The notes below the pieces were generated by a model. It was given only the letters and a program-made list of their open reading frames with translations, made no database searches and had not been told where the DNA came from. From Mycolicibacterium sp. 018/SC-01/001 (lineage in GTDB: Bacteria; Actinomycetota; Actinomycetes; Mycobacteriales; Mycobacteriaceae): a stretch of DNA of 34,201 nucleotides. The translations under genes were made by a program, and so were the position numbers. The stretch spans positions 1-34,201 of the forward strand of contig NZ_VKAA01000036.1 in assembly GCF_007096635.1 (NCBI RefSeq). The letters are read 5' to 3'. Below are positions 15,310-22,501 of the stretch, piece by piece. Each line of letters starts with the position of its first letter. Within the stretch, counting starts at the first letter, position 1.

Positions 15310-16884
15310 CTATTCCGTCGCCGTGGAGTAGGTGCGACCGTCCCGGCGCCAGACGGTCCGGCCCGCCGGTTCGGCGCCCATCGCGACCAGGTCGCGCTTG
15401 AGGATTTTGTTGGTCGCGGTCGCGGGCAGCTCGGCAGCCACCCAGACGTGGCGCGGCCATGCCTTCGGCGACAGGTCCGGCTGTGCGGCGAGGAATGCGC
15501 CGAAGTCGGCCGGCGTCAGCGTTGCGCCGTCGGCCAGCACGATCGCGGCCATCACCTGGTCCCCGACGAGGTCATCGGGGACTGCATAGACCGCGACCTG
15601 GCTGATCGCGGGCAGACGGCCGAGAATCCGTTCGATCGGCGCGGCAGTCATGTTCTCGCCGTCCACGCGCATCCAGTCCGCGGTACGCCCGGCCAGGTAG
15701 ATCCAGCCGTCGGCGTCGCGGTAGGCCAGGTCGCCCGACCAGAACATGCCGTGCCTGAGCCGTTCGTCGGTGGCGTCCTGGTCGTTGTAGTAGCCGGCGA
15801 ACATCCCCGGCCCCTCGGTGTTGACCAGTTCGCCGATGGCGGCGTCGCCGTTGCGCAGAGCGCCGTGCTCGTCGAACTCGGCGACGGCGCATTCGGTGAG
15901 CGTGTCAGGGTCGTAGATGGCCACGCCGGGGAAGCCTTTGCCGATCGACCCCGGCGGGCAGCCGTCCTCCCTGGTGACCGTGACAGCGTTCTCGGTCGAT
16001 CCGAAGCCGTCCCAGACCTGACAGCCGAACCGTCGGGCGAACTCGGCGATGTCCCGGTCGCCGGCCTCGTTCCCGAAGGCGATGCGCAACGGGTTGTCGG
16101 CGTCGTCGGGCTGTTCCGTGCGGGCCAAAAGGTACGCGAGCGGCTTGCCGACGTAGTTCATGTACGTGACGCCGTGGCGGCGGACGTCGTCGAGGAAGCG
16201 CGATGTGCTGAACGGCGCCGGCACCATCGCCGCTCCGGAGTTCACTGCGACGGACCAGCCGGCGAGGATGCCGTTGCTGTGGAACAGCGGCATCGACAGG
16301 TAGCACACGTCGTCGGGAGTCAGCGCGAAACGGCCGGTCAGCGCGGCGCCGGCGAGCACCACCATCGCGTGCATCATCTTGACGGCCTTGGGGTCGCCGC
16401 TGGTGCCGGACGTGAAGATCAGCATGAAGGTGTCGGTGGCGCTGACCTCGCGGTGCGGCGTCAATGCCGGGGCCCCGGAAATGAGTTCTTTCCACTCCGC
16501 GCTGCCGGCCGTCAGCACCCGGACGCCCGTCAGATCGAGATCGACGAGTAGGTCGGCGTGCATCTCGTCGGTGAGCAGGATCTGGACGTCGGCGCGACGG
16601 ATGTCGCGCGCGAGCGCTTCGCCGCGGCGGGTGTCGTTGATGCCACAGAGCACATAACCGCCCAGTCCGGCCGCGGCCAGCGCGGTCAGCATGTCCGGGG
16701 TGTTCCCGAGCAGAACGCCCACGTGCAGCGGCCGGTCCGTATCTGCGAGGCCGATCACGGCGGCGGCCTGCGCCTCGGCATCGGCGAGGTGCTGGCGCCA
16801 CGTCCAGCGCTGCCCGTCGCGCAGTACCGCGAGCCCGTCGTCGTCGCGGCGGTCCCGCAGCATCTGCTGCACGGTCTCGGCCAT
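15310..16884 (-). CDS. Acyl-CoA synthetase / AMP-dependent ligase (FadD family)
   Basis: Activates a carboxylic acid, probably a fatty or sterol-derived acid, to its CoA thioester through an acyl-AMP. The 524-residue product is full length, with P-loop IFTSGTSGDPKAVK (156-169), the A5 motif GFGSTEN (293-299), SGDLAYRD (383-390), the hinge region GRTADWMRVDGENM and the C-terminal catalytic Lys in TNKILKR (Lys493). It resembles the FadD1/FadD17 group of M. tuberculosis, but I cannot assign a substrate. It is divergent from a TetR regulator, which probably controls it. Confidence 0.9.
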   Translation of the reverse strand: MAETVQQMLRDRRDDDGLAVLRDGQRWTWRQHLADAEAQAAAVIGLADTDRPLHVGVLLGNTPDMLTALAAAGLGGYVLCGINDTRRGEALARDIRRADVQILLTDEMHADLLVDLDLTGVRVLTAGSAEWKELISGAPALTPHREVSATDTFMLIFTSGTSGDPKAVKMMHAMVVLAGAALTGRFALTPDDVCYLSMPLFHSNGILAGWSVAVNSGAAMVPAPFSTSRFLDDVRRHGVTYMNYVGKPLAYLLARTEQPDDADNPLRIAFGNEAGDRDIAEFARRFGCQVWDGFGSTENAVTVTREDGCPPGSIGKGFPGVAIYDPDTLTECAVAEFDEHGALRNGDAAIGELVNTEGPGMFAGYYNDQDATDERLRHGMFWSGDLAYRDADGWIYLAGRTADWMRVDGENMTAAPIERILGRLPAISQVAVYAVPDDLVGDQVMAAIVLADGATLTPADFGAFLAAQPDLSPKAWPRHVWVAAELPATATNKILKRDLVAMGAEPAGRTVWRRDGRTYSTATE

Positions 16885-16902
16885 CGGTCCGCCCTTCGCG
16901 AT

Positions 16903-16914
16903 AAGTGAACACTT
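16903..16914. promoter_or_regulatory. Inverted repeat between acyl-CoA synthetase and tetR
   Basis: AAGTG-AA-CACTT lies in the 102-bp divergent intergenic region, 19 bp from the acyl-CoA synthetase start. This is the size and position expected of a TetR-family operator. No convincing -10/-35 pair can be placed on either strand. Confidence 0.45.
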
Positions 16915-16986
16915 TTCGCCGATTGTCTACTCGACCGGCCGGCGAAGCCTACCAACGCGACGACGACCATTTGCGAAGATAGGTCG

Positions 16987-17637
16987 GTGAGCGTGGACAC
17001 CGGAACGGATTCCGTGACCGAATCGCAGGCGGCACGCAGCCCCGGTCGCGGTCGGTCGGTCCGCGACCGCTTGATCGATGCGGCCGAACAGTGCCTGATG
17101 GCCAAAGGCATTCGTGCGACGACGGTCTCCGAGGTCGCCGAAGTGGCTGGCGTCAGCAGAGGGTGGCTCTACCGCCACTTTCCCGACAAGTCGGAGCTAC
17201 TCGGGGCTGCGATCGTCCGGCTGAACGAGGCCTTCTGGACGGAGTCCAAGACGCGGCTGAACGCGGTCGAGGGGCTCGATGAGCGGATCGCCGTCGGGGT
17301 GGCACTGGCGCGGAGGGAATCAGAGGCCCCCGGGGCGCTGGTGCTGACACTGCGCGAGCAGGAGCCGGAGGCGTTCACGGCGTGCGCGGGCCTGGGGGTC
17401 CGGGGCCTGATTCCCGAGATCGCCGCGTTCTGGAAGCCGTATCTGCAGGCTGCGGTCGACAGCGGGGAGATCCATCCCGCCACCGACTGCGACGAAGCCG
17501 CCGAGTGGATCGCGCGGATCGTCGTGAGCCTCGCGACGGTGCCGGGCGAGCAGTGCGATCTGGACGACCACACATCGGTGTTGCGTCACGCCCGGCGTTA
17601 CATCGTCGCTGGCTTGCGGGCCGAACCCGCGCCCTGA
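16987..17637 (+). CDS. TetR/AcrR family transcriptional regulator
   Basis: The 216-residue product has an N-terminal TetR helix-turn-helix at about residues 27-70 (ATTVSEVAEVAGVSRGWLYRHFPDKSELL) and an all-helical ligand domain behind it. The GTG at 16987 gives a 20-residue polar lead before the HTH. The divergent acyl-CoA synthetase gene and the intergenic inverted repeat suggest it represses that gene and responds to an acyl-CoA or fatty acid; this is inferred from arrangement only. Its stop lies one base from the end of the convergent gene. Confidence 0.92.
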   Translation: MSVDTGTDSVTESQAARSPGRGRSVRDRLIDAAEQCLMAKGIRATTVSEVAEVAGVSRGWLYRHFPDKSELLGAAIVRLNEAFWTESKTRLNAVEGLDERIAVGVALARRESEAPGALVLTLREQEPEAFTACAGLGVRGLIPEIAAFWKPYLQAAVDSGEIHPATDCDEAAEWIARIVVSLATVPGEQCDLDDHTSVLRHARRYIVAGLRAEPAP

Positions 17638-17638
17638 C

Positions 17639-18229
17639 CTACCCGGCCGCGGTAGCCCGGCCCGTCATCTGCATCAGCAACTCACGAATGGGCGCACGGT
17701 GTGCGCGCCCCTCCCCCACCTCGAACGCGGCATCGGTGGCCACGAGCCGCAGACCGGCCATGCGTCGGCGGGCCCGGAACGGGAACCCCATGCGCCACAC
17801 CCGGTGCGCGGCTGCGACGGCGGCGTCGTCGGGCATCGGACGGTCGATGCCGAGAGGCACGCACAGGTCCTGACCGTGGACCAGCAGGTCGATGAGCGGT
17901 TCCATCACCGAGGTGCCGGGCGGGCGTCGGCGCGACTCGGCGTCGGCCCGCAGCGCCGCGGCGATGTGCGCCGGGGCGCGCCGGTCAGCGCGGGCCATCC
18001 GGTCGACCACGGTGTCGAAGCGGAAACCGCTGCGCGCGGCCTCGATGACCATGCGCGGCGCGGGCAGCGTGGCGTGGGTCAGATGGGCTGCCACGTCACG
18101 CACCGACCAGCCGGCACACAGCGACGGCGTCGACCAGCACCCCGGCTCGCCGGCGTCGAGCGCCTCGATCAGATCAGCCAGCTCGCGGCGTTGGGTCGCG
18201 ATGTGTCGCCGCACGGTCTCGTCGTCCAT
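17639..18229 (-). CDS. Maleylpyruvate isomerase-fold, probably mycothiol-dependent, protein
   Basis: The 196-residue product has the N-terminal MDMPI/DinB-like helical-bundle pattern: RELADLIEALD..., CAGWSVRDVAAHLTH with His49, and a second His118 in LLVHGQDL, with acidic residues just before it that could complete a metal triad. Actinobacterial proteins of this type are often mycothiol-dependent enzymes, but most, including this one, have no known reaction. The ATG at 18229 is preceded by a G-rich GAGGGGGGG. It is divergent from a MarR regulator across a palindromic promoter and is its likely target. Confidence 0.82.
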   Translation of the reverse strand: MDDETVRRHIATQRRELADLIEALDAGEPGCWSTPSLCAGWSVRDVAAHLTHATLPAPRMVIEAARSGFRFDTVVDRMARADRRAPAHIAAALRADAESRRRPPGTSVMEPLIDLLVHGQDLCVPLGIDRPMPDDAAVAAAHRVWRMGFPFRARRRMAGLRLVATDAAFEVGEGRAHRAPIRELLMQMTGRATAAG

Positions 18230-18248
18230 GGCCCCCCCCTCAATCGTC

Positions 18249-18285
18249 AGGATATCTGACTAAATTAGTCAGGAGTTCGTACTAA
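18249..18285. promoter_or_regulatory. Divergent promoter with 17-bp MarR-type palindrome
   Basis: CTGACTAAATTAGTCAG (18256-18272) is an inverted repeat with 8-bp arms around one central base, a typical MarR operator. It is flanked by a -10 TATCCT on the minus strand (18254-18249) for the isomerase-fold gene. On the plus side TACTAA (18280-18285) sits at -10 distance from the marR start but is a poor hexamer. A bound dimer would block both promoters. Confidence 0.7.
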
Positions 18286-18295
18286 AGTCAAGGGT

Positions 18296-18730
18296 GTGGC
18301 AGACGATCCGAACACGGCGGTGCTCATGTTCATCGCCCACCGCGATGTCGAGGGTCAGGTGATGGCGGCTCTGACCAGGGCCGGAATCACCGACGTGACG
18401 CTCGCTCAGTCCCGGCTTTTGCAGCGGCTGAGCCCGGCCGGCACCCGACTGACGGATCTCGCCGAACAAGCACGAGTGACCAAACAGACCGCGGGCGCGC
18501 TGGTCGACCAACTCGAGGGCGCAGGCTATGTCGTTCGCCGACCCGATCCCGCCGATGCGCGAGCGCGCCTGGTGACGTTGAGCGAGAAGGGCGTGCGGCT
18601 GTGCACTCTCGCCGCCGCGGAAGTGGCGAAGGTCGAGCGCCGGTGGCGCGAGCACCTCGGCGCTCAGTCGTTCGAGGCGCTGCGCGCAGCTCTGCTCTCG
18701 CTGCGCGAGATCACCGACCCTTACCGGTGA
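18296..18730 (+). CDS. MarR family transcriptional regulator
   Basis: The 144-residue product has a winged helix at about residues 30-100 (LTDLAEQARVTKQTAGALVDQLEGAGYVVRRPDPADARARLVTLSEKG, recognition helix plus wing) between helical dimerisation ends. The GTG at 18296 gives MADDPNTAVLMF; a GTG two bases upstream is out of frame. It probably autoregulates and controls the divergent isomerase-fold gene through the palindrome between them. Its last 20 nt overlap the 3' end of a second, convergent MarR gene. Confidence 0.92.
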   Translation: MADDPNTAVLMFIAHRDVEGQVMAALTRAGITDVTLAQSRLLQRLSPAGTRLTDLAEQARVTKQTAGALVDQLEGAGYVVRRPDPADARARLVTLSEKGVRLCTLAAAEVAKVERRWREHLGAQSFEALRAALLSLREITDPYR

Positions 18731-19226
18731 CCGGCCGCCAGACCGACAACCCCGAGGAGACCAGGTCGTCGAGCACGGTCGCCAGCGTCTGCAGGTCAGC
18801 ACTCGAGTACCGGACCAGGAATCCGCGTAGCGCATCTGATTTCTCGGTGTGCATCTTCCGGTGCACCTGGTCGAGCAGCGCACCGTCGTCGGTGAGCGTC
18901 AGGTGCACCTCCTTGCGGTTGCCGGGCACCGGACTCCGCTGCACCAGGCCCGCTTCCACCAATCGCTGAACATGTTTGGAGACAGTGCCTTTGAGCTGTC
19001 CCGTGCGCTCGGACAGGCCGACGATGTTCGTCACGCCCTCGCCGATCGCGGCCAACACGTGGATGGCCACGGTGGGCAGCCCTCGGATGGCGCGTTCGAG
19101 GCGGGCCGGGCATGCCGCGACGAGGTAATCCCGCTCGGCGTCCCGCCCGTCGTCCAGCTCCGCCAGCGCAATGAGCAAGTCCTCGATCCGGGTCACGACC
19201 TCCGCCTTGGTTGCCACGGAAACCAT
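18711..19226 (-). CDS. MarR family transcriptional regulator (second)
   Basis: The 171-residue product has a winged helix around residues 60-120 (VGLSERTGQLKGTVSKHVQRLVEAGLVQRSPVPGNRKEVHLTLTDDG). It has a single cysteine, Cys39, so a classic two-cysteine redox switch is not evident. I chose the ATG at 19226, with GGAAG 8 nt upstream; an in-frame ATG at 19262 lies inside the operator region. The chosen start codon falls within a half-site repeated in the promoter of the divergent oxidoreductase gene, implying joint control and autoregulation. Confidence 0.88.
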   Translation of the reverse strand: MVSVATKAEVVTRIEDLLIALAELDDGRDAERDYLVAACPARLERAIRGLPTVAIHVLAAIGEGVTNIVGLSERTGQLKGTVSKHVQRLVEAGLVQRSPVPGNRKEVHLTLTDDGALLDQVHRKMHTEKSDALRGFLVRYSSADLQTLATVLDDLVSSGLSVWRPVTGKGR

Positions 19227-19284
19227 AGTGACAGCTTCCGCCTTCCGCGCTATGGTTTCCATAGAAACATTATTCTAGGAAACC
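19218..19284. promoter_or_regulatory. MarR/oxidoreductase divergent operator and promoter
   Basis: The sequence holds several inverted copies of one element: GGAAACCATAG (19218-19228), its exact reverse complement CTATGGTTTCC (19250-19260), and GGAAACC again (19278-19284). Within it are CTATGG-TTT-CCATAG (19250-19264) and GTTTC-CATA-GAAAC (19255-19268). A plus-strand -10 TATTCT (19271-19276) lies among them and would start transcription about 13 nt before the oxidoreductase ATG. No good -35 is seen, which would suit a regulated promoter. Confidence 0.65.
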
Positions 19285-19295
19285 AAGGAGTCGTC

Positions 19296-20261
19296 ATGAA
19301 GGCCGCTGTTGTCACCGCATTCGGACAAGCCCCCCGCTACGCCGACTTCGCCGATCCGCCGGCCGATGCCATGACCGGACAGGTGCTCGCCGCGTCGGTG
19401 AAAAACCTGGACCGCGGCCTCGTCAGCGGCCGGCACTACGGCAGCGCCGCCCTGCAACCGCCCTTCGTTCCGGGCGTCGACGGCGTGGTGGCGCTACCGG
19501 ACGGCCGCCGGGTCTACAGCCCGTCGAACGGACCCCACGGAATGATGGCCGAGCGCGCTACCGTCGACCCATCCCGGATGGTCGAGCTGCCCGACGGACT
19601 CGACCCCGCGCTCGGGGCCGCTATCCCCAATCCAGGTCTGTCGGCGTGGTTCGCGCTCGAACACGCCGCGCAGGTACAGCCCGGGCAATGCGTGCTCATC
19701 CTCGGCGCGACGGGGGTGACCGGCCGAGTGGCGACGCAGCTGGCCAAACACCGCTTCGGTGCGGGCCGGGTCGTTGTCGCCGGCCGCAACGAGGAAAGCC
19801 TGACCGAGCTGCTGCGCGCAAGCGCGGACGACAAGGTGGTTCTCGGCGACGACCTGACCGCGCAGGTGGCGGCGCGCCACGCCGACCATCCCTTCGACGC
19901 GGTGCTCGACTACCTGTGGGGCCCGGTGGCCGAAGGCGTTCTGGCCGCGTTGGGGAACTCGGCGCTGACCGCGGAATACCACCAGACCCGCTACGTGCAG
20001 ATCGGCAACATGGCCGGCGACCCGATCAACTTGCCGGCCGCAGTGCTGCGCAGCGCCGGCGTGACGCTGACCGGCGTCGGATTCGGCAGCGTGCCCGCCG
20101 AGGCACAAGCCCGGGCGAACACGGAGTTCCTTCCCGAGCTGTTCGCCATGGCCGCGGCGGGCGATCTCGACATCGACGTGGCGCGGCGGCCGCTGGCCGA
20201 CGTCGAGACCGTGTGGACGACTTCCGTGCCCTCGAGGCAACGCGTGGTACTGATCCCCTGA
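19296..20261 (+). CDS. MDR-family zinc-independent NAD(P)H oxidoreductase (quinone reductase-like)
   Basis: The 321-residue product has a GroES-like N-terminal domain (residues 1-110, with FVPGVDGVV) and a Rossmann domain with the dinucleotide loop LGATGVTGRVATQLA (G137-x-x-G140-x-x-G143). The Cys/His zinc ligands of true alcohol dehydrogenases are missing, so it belongs to the quinone oxidoreductase/enoyl reductase branch. The substrate is unknown. AAGGAG lies 5 nt before the ATG, a near-ideal ribosome binding site. It is divergent from the MarR gene that probably controls it, and its stop is 7 nt from the convergent end of rho. Confidence 0.9.
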   Translation: MKAAVVTAFGQAPRYADFADPPADAMTGQVLAASVKNLDRGLVSGRHYGSAALQPPFVPGVDGVVALPDGRRVYSPSNGPHGMMAERATVDPSRMVELPDGLDPALGAAIPNPGLSAWFALEHAAQVQPGQCVLILGATGVTGRVATQLAKHRFGAGRVVVAGRNEESLTELLRASADDKVVLGDDLTAQVAARHADHPFDAVLDYLWGPVAEGVLAALGNSALTAEYHQTRYVQIGNMAGDPINLPAAVLRSAGVTLTGVGFGSVPAEAQARANTEFLPELFAMAAAGDLDIDVARRPLADVETVWTTSVPSRQRVVLIP

Positions 20262-20268
20262 CGGGAGA

Positions 20269-22194
20269 TCAGTCGTCGCCGTTACCGCCGGGCGTGTTCT
20301 TCGAGACCTGGAGCAGGAACTCGTAGTTGTTCTTGGTCTTGCGCAGCTGGCTCATCAGCAGGTCGATGGCCTGATGCGGATCCAGCCCCGACAGCACGCG
20401 GCGCAGCTTGTGCACGATCGCGAACTCGTCGGGCGAGAGCAGCAGCTCGTCCTTGCGGGTACCGGACGGGTTGACGTCCACCGCGGGGAACACCCGGCGT
20501 TCGGCGATCTTGCGGTCCAGCTTGAGCTCGGCATTACCGGTGCCCTTGAACTCCTCGAAGATCACGGTGTCACCGGTGGAGCCCGTCTCGACCATCGCCG
20601 TGGCGATGATGGTCAGCGAACCGCCCTCTTCGATGTTGCGCGCCGCGCCGAGGAACCGCTTCGGCGGGTACAGCGCGGTCGAGTCGACACCACCGGAGAG
20701 GATGCGACCCGACGCGGGCGAGGCGTTGTTGTACGCGCGGCCCAGGCGGGTGATCGAGTCCAGCAGGACGACGACGTCCTTGCCCTGCTCGACGAGGCGC
20801 TTCGCACGCTCGATCGCCAACTCGGCGGCCTGCGTGTGGTCTGACGGCGGCCGGTCGAAGGTCGAGGCGATGACCTCGCCCTTGACGGAGCGCTGCATGT
20901 CGGTGACCTCTTCGGGCCGCTCGTCGACGAGCACGACCATCAGATGGCACTCGGGGTTGTTGCGGGTGATCGCATTGGCGATGTCCTGCATGATCGTCGT
21001 CTTACCGGCCTTGGGCGGCGACACGATCAGCGCGCGCTGACCCTTGCCGATCGGCATGATCAGGTCGATGACGCGGGTGGTCAGCTTGTCGCCGCTGGTC
21101 TCCAGGCGCAGTCGCTGGTTCGGGTAGAGCGGCGTGAGTTTGGTGAACTCCGGCCGCTTGCGGGCCTCCTCGACCGGCTTGCCGTTGACCGAGTCCAGGC
21201 GCACCAGCGGGTTGAACTTCTGGCGGGAGTTCTGGCCTCCGCCGTCACCCTCCTTGGGCACGCGCACGGCGCCCGTGACCGCGTCGCCGCGGCGCAGCCC
21301 GTTCTTGCGGACCATGTTCATCGACACGTACACGTCGTTCGGGCCGGCCAGGTAACCGGAGGTCCGGACGAAGGCGTAGTTGTCGAGGACGTCGAGGATG
21401 CCGGCGACCGGCTGGACGACGTCGTCTTCGCGCAGCTCGGTGTCGCGGTCGTTCTGCGCGCCACCTTCGCCACCGCGTTCGCGGCGGCGGCGATCACGGA
21501 AGCGGCGTCCGCGCCGGCCCTGCCGACCGTCACCGTCGTCGTCGTTGTCGGCCTGATTGCGGTCGTTGCCCTGGTTGCGGTTGTCGTTCTGACGGTTGCC
21601 GCCGTCGTTCCGGTTGCCCCCGTCGTTCTGGTTGCGGTTGTCATTCTGGCGGTTGCCGTCGTTCCGGTTGCCACCGTCGTTCTGGCGGTTGCCGTCGTTG
21701 CGGTTGTCGCGATCCGGCTTCTCCGCGGCCTCCGGTGCGTTGTCCTTGCTGTTCTGGCCGCGCTCCTGCTCGGGCGCGCGCTCGGGAGCCTCGGTGGTCT
21801 CTGCCTGCGGAGTGTCGTCGGAGGCGGGTTTGGCTTCACCCTGTCCGCGAGACGCCGAACGGCGCTCACGGCGTTGCGGGGGCGCGGCGTCCGCCGGTGC
21901 GGCGACATCGGCCTCGGCGGCCTCGGCGGCTTTGGCGGCGGGCGCCGAGCTGCCGTTGGTGTCACCGCGACGCTCACGAATGGCGGCGATCAATTCGTTC
22001 TTGCGCATCCCGGAGGCGCCTTCGACGCCGATCTCCTTGGCCAGCGAACGCAGTTCGGGCAGCACCATGCCGGTGAGTCCGCCGCCGCGTCGCGCCGTCG
22101 CAGTGGAGGTCGCGGGAGCATCTGTCGTCACAGCCAGCGGCAGCGCGGGAGCATCGGCGCTGGAGTCAGCAGTGATGAGGTCCGTATCGGTCAC
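20269..22194 (-). CDS. rho: Transcription termination factor Rho
   Basis: Hexameric RNA helicase that ends untranslated and many intrinsic-less transcripts. The 641-residue product comprises an N-terminal Rho/SAP-like helix pair (about 44-73), a low-complexity insert (about 80-245) with an Asn/Asp/Arg repeat and an Arg-rich run, the cold-shock-like RNA-binding domain (258-345), Walker A PPKAGKT (393-399), Walker B VVVLLDSITR and the conserved C-terminus. The GTG at 22194 has AAAGGA 5 nt upstream and matches the actinobacterial N-terminus; longer in-frame readings lack support. It ends 7 nt from the convergent oxidoreductase gene, leaving no room for a hairpin terminator. Confidence 0.97.
   Translation of the reverse strand: MTDTDLITADSSADAPALPLAVTTDAPATSTATARRGGGLTGMVLPELRSLAKEIGVEGASGMRKNELIAAIRERRGDTNGSSAPAAKAAEAAEADVAAPADAAPPQRRERRSASRGQGEAKPASDDTPQAETTEAPERAPEQERGQNSKDNAPEAAEKPDRDNRNDGNRQNDGGNRNDGNRQNDNRNQNDGGNRNDGGNRQNDNRNQGNDRNQADNDDDGDGRQGRRGRRFRDRRRRERGGEGGAQNDRDTELREDDVVQPVAGILDVLDNYAFVRTSGYLAGPNDVYVSMNMVRKNGLRRGDAVTGAVRVPKEGDGGGQNSRQKFNPLVRLDSVNGKPVEEARKRPEFTKLTPLYPNQRLRLETSGDKLTTRVIDLIMPIGKGQRALIVSPPKAGKTTIMQDIANAITRNNPECHLMVVLVDERPEEVTDMQRSVKGEVIASTFDRPPSDHTQAAELAIERAKRLVEQGKDVVVLLDSITRLGRAYNNASPASGRILSGGVDSTALYPPKRFLGAARNIEEGGSLTIIATAMVETGSTGDTVIFEEFKGTGNAELKLDRKIAERRVFPAVDVNPSGTRKDELLLSPDEFAIVHKLRRVLSGLDPHQAIDLLMSQLRKTKNNYEFLLQVSKNTPGGNGDD
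21535..21714 (-). repeat. In-frame Asn/Asp/Arg/Gly repeat within rho
   Basis: Residues 161-220 of Rho consist almost only of N, D, R, G and Q in units such as NRNDGGNRQNDN. A block of about 19 residues (GNRNDG-NRQNDNRNQ type) occurs twice with small changes, and shorter NRNDGN units repeat before it. The DNA shows matching near-repeats, suggesting growth by slippage or unequal exchange. The segment is predicted to be disordered. Confidence 0.85.
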
Positions 22195-22501
22195 GGATTT
22201 CCTTTCTTCCTCGCTGATCGTGATGTCGCGAGGGTTCTGTGCGCTCAGTCCAATCCGCTGAACGCTGAGGTCACACCGTCGCCACCGCAACGGTGATCCA
22301 CGGGGTCCGCCGGGATACGACACAACCGTCGGGCCACGAGTAGAGCACCTGGAAGAATGGGTTGTCCTGAGGTATCTGCAGTCGACGCAGGAAGAGACGC
22401 CTGCGATTGCTGGACGAGAGCGAGAATAACCCGCTTCCGAGCCGGAAGCAAGAAACACCGCCGTTCATGTGGTGCGTGTGGAGCTGGGGACGAGCCGTCG
22501 A
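22195..22501 (-). promoter_or_regulatory. rho upstream region with candidate promoter and long leader
   Basis: This 307-nt gap separates thrB from rho. On the minus strand TTGCTT (22451-22446), a 17-nt spacer and TATTCT (22428-22423) make a credible SigA promoter, giving a rho leader of about 220 nt. Long rho leaders allow Rho to terminate its own message in other bacteria. No strong intrinsic terminator is visible for thrB. Confidence 0.5.

Noticed and set aside
18849..19295. N-terminal extension of the MDR oxidoreductase to 18849
   Set aside because: It crosses the divergent MarR gene and the promoter. The ATG at 19296 has an excellent AAGGAG and begins the conserved MKAAVV fold.
20944..22296. 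Plus-strand frame opposite rho with repeated hydrophobic VVVLAVAVV-like segments, looking like a membrane protein
   Set aside because: The hydrophobicity is the reverse-complement image of the Asn/Asp/Arg repeat codons in Rho. There is no ribosome binding site or homology.
22271..22468. 65-codon minus-strand frame in the rho leader as an upstream regulatory ORF
   Set aside because: Its ATG lies upstream of the best promoter and has no Shine-Dalgarno. It has no internal ATG, and an internal GTG start lacks support.
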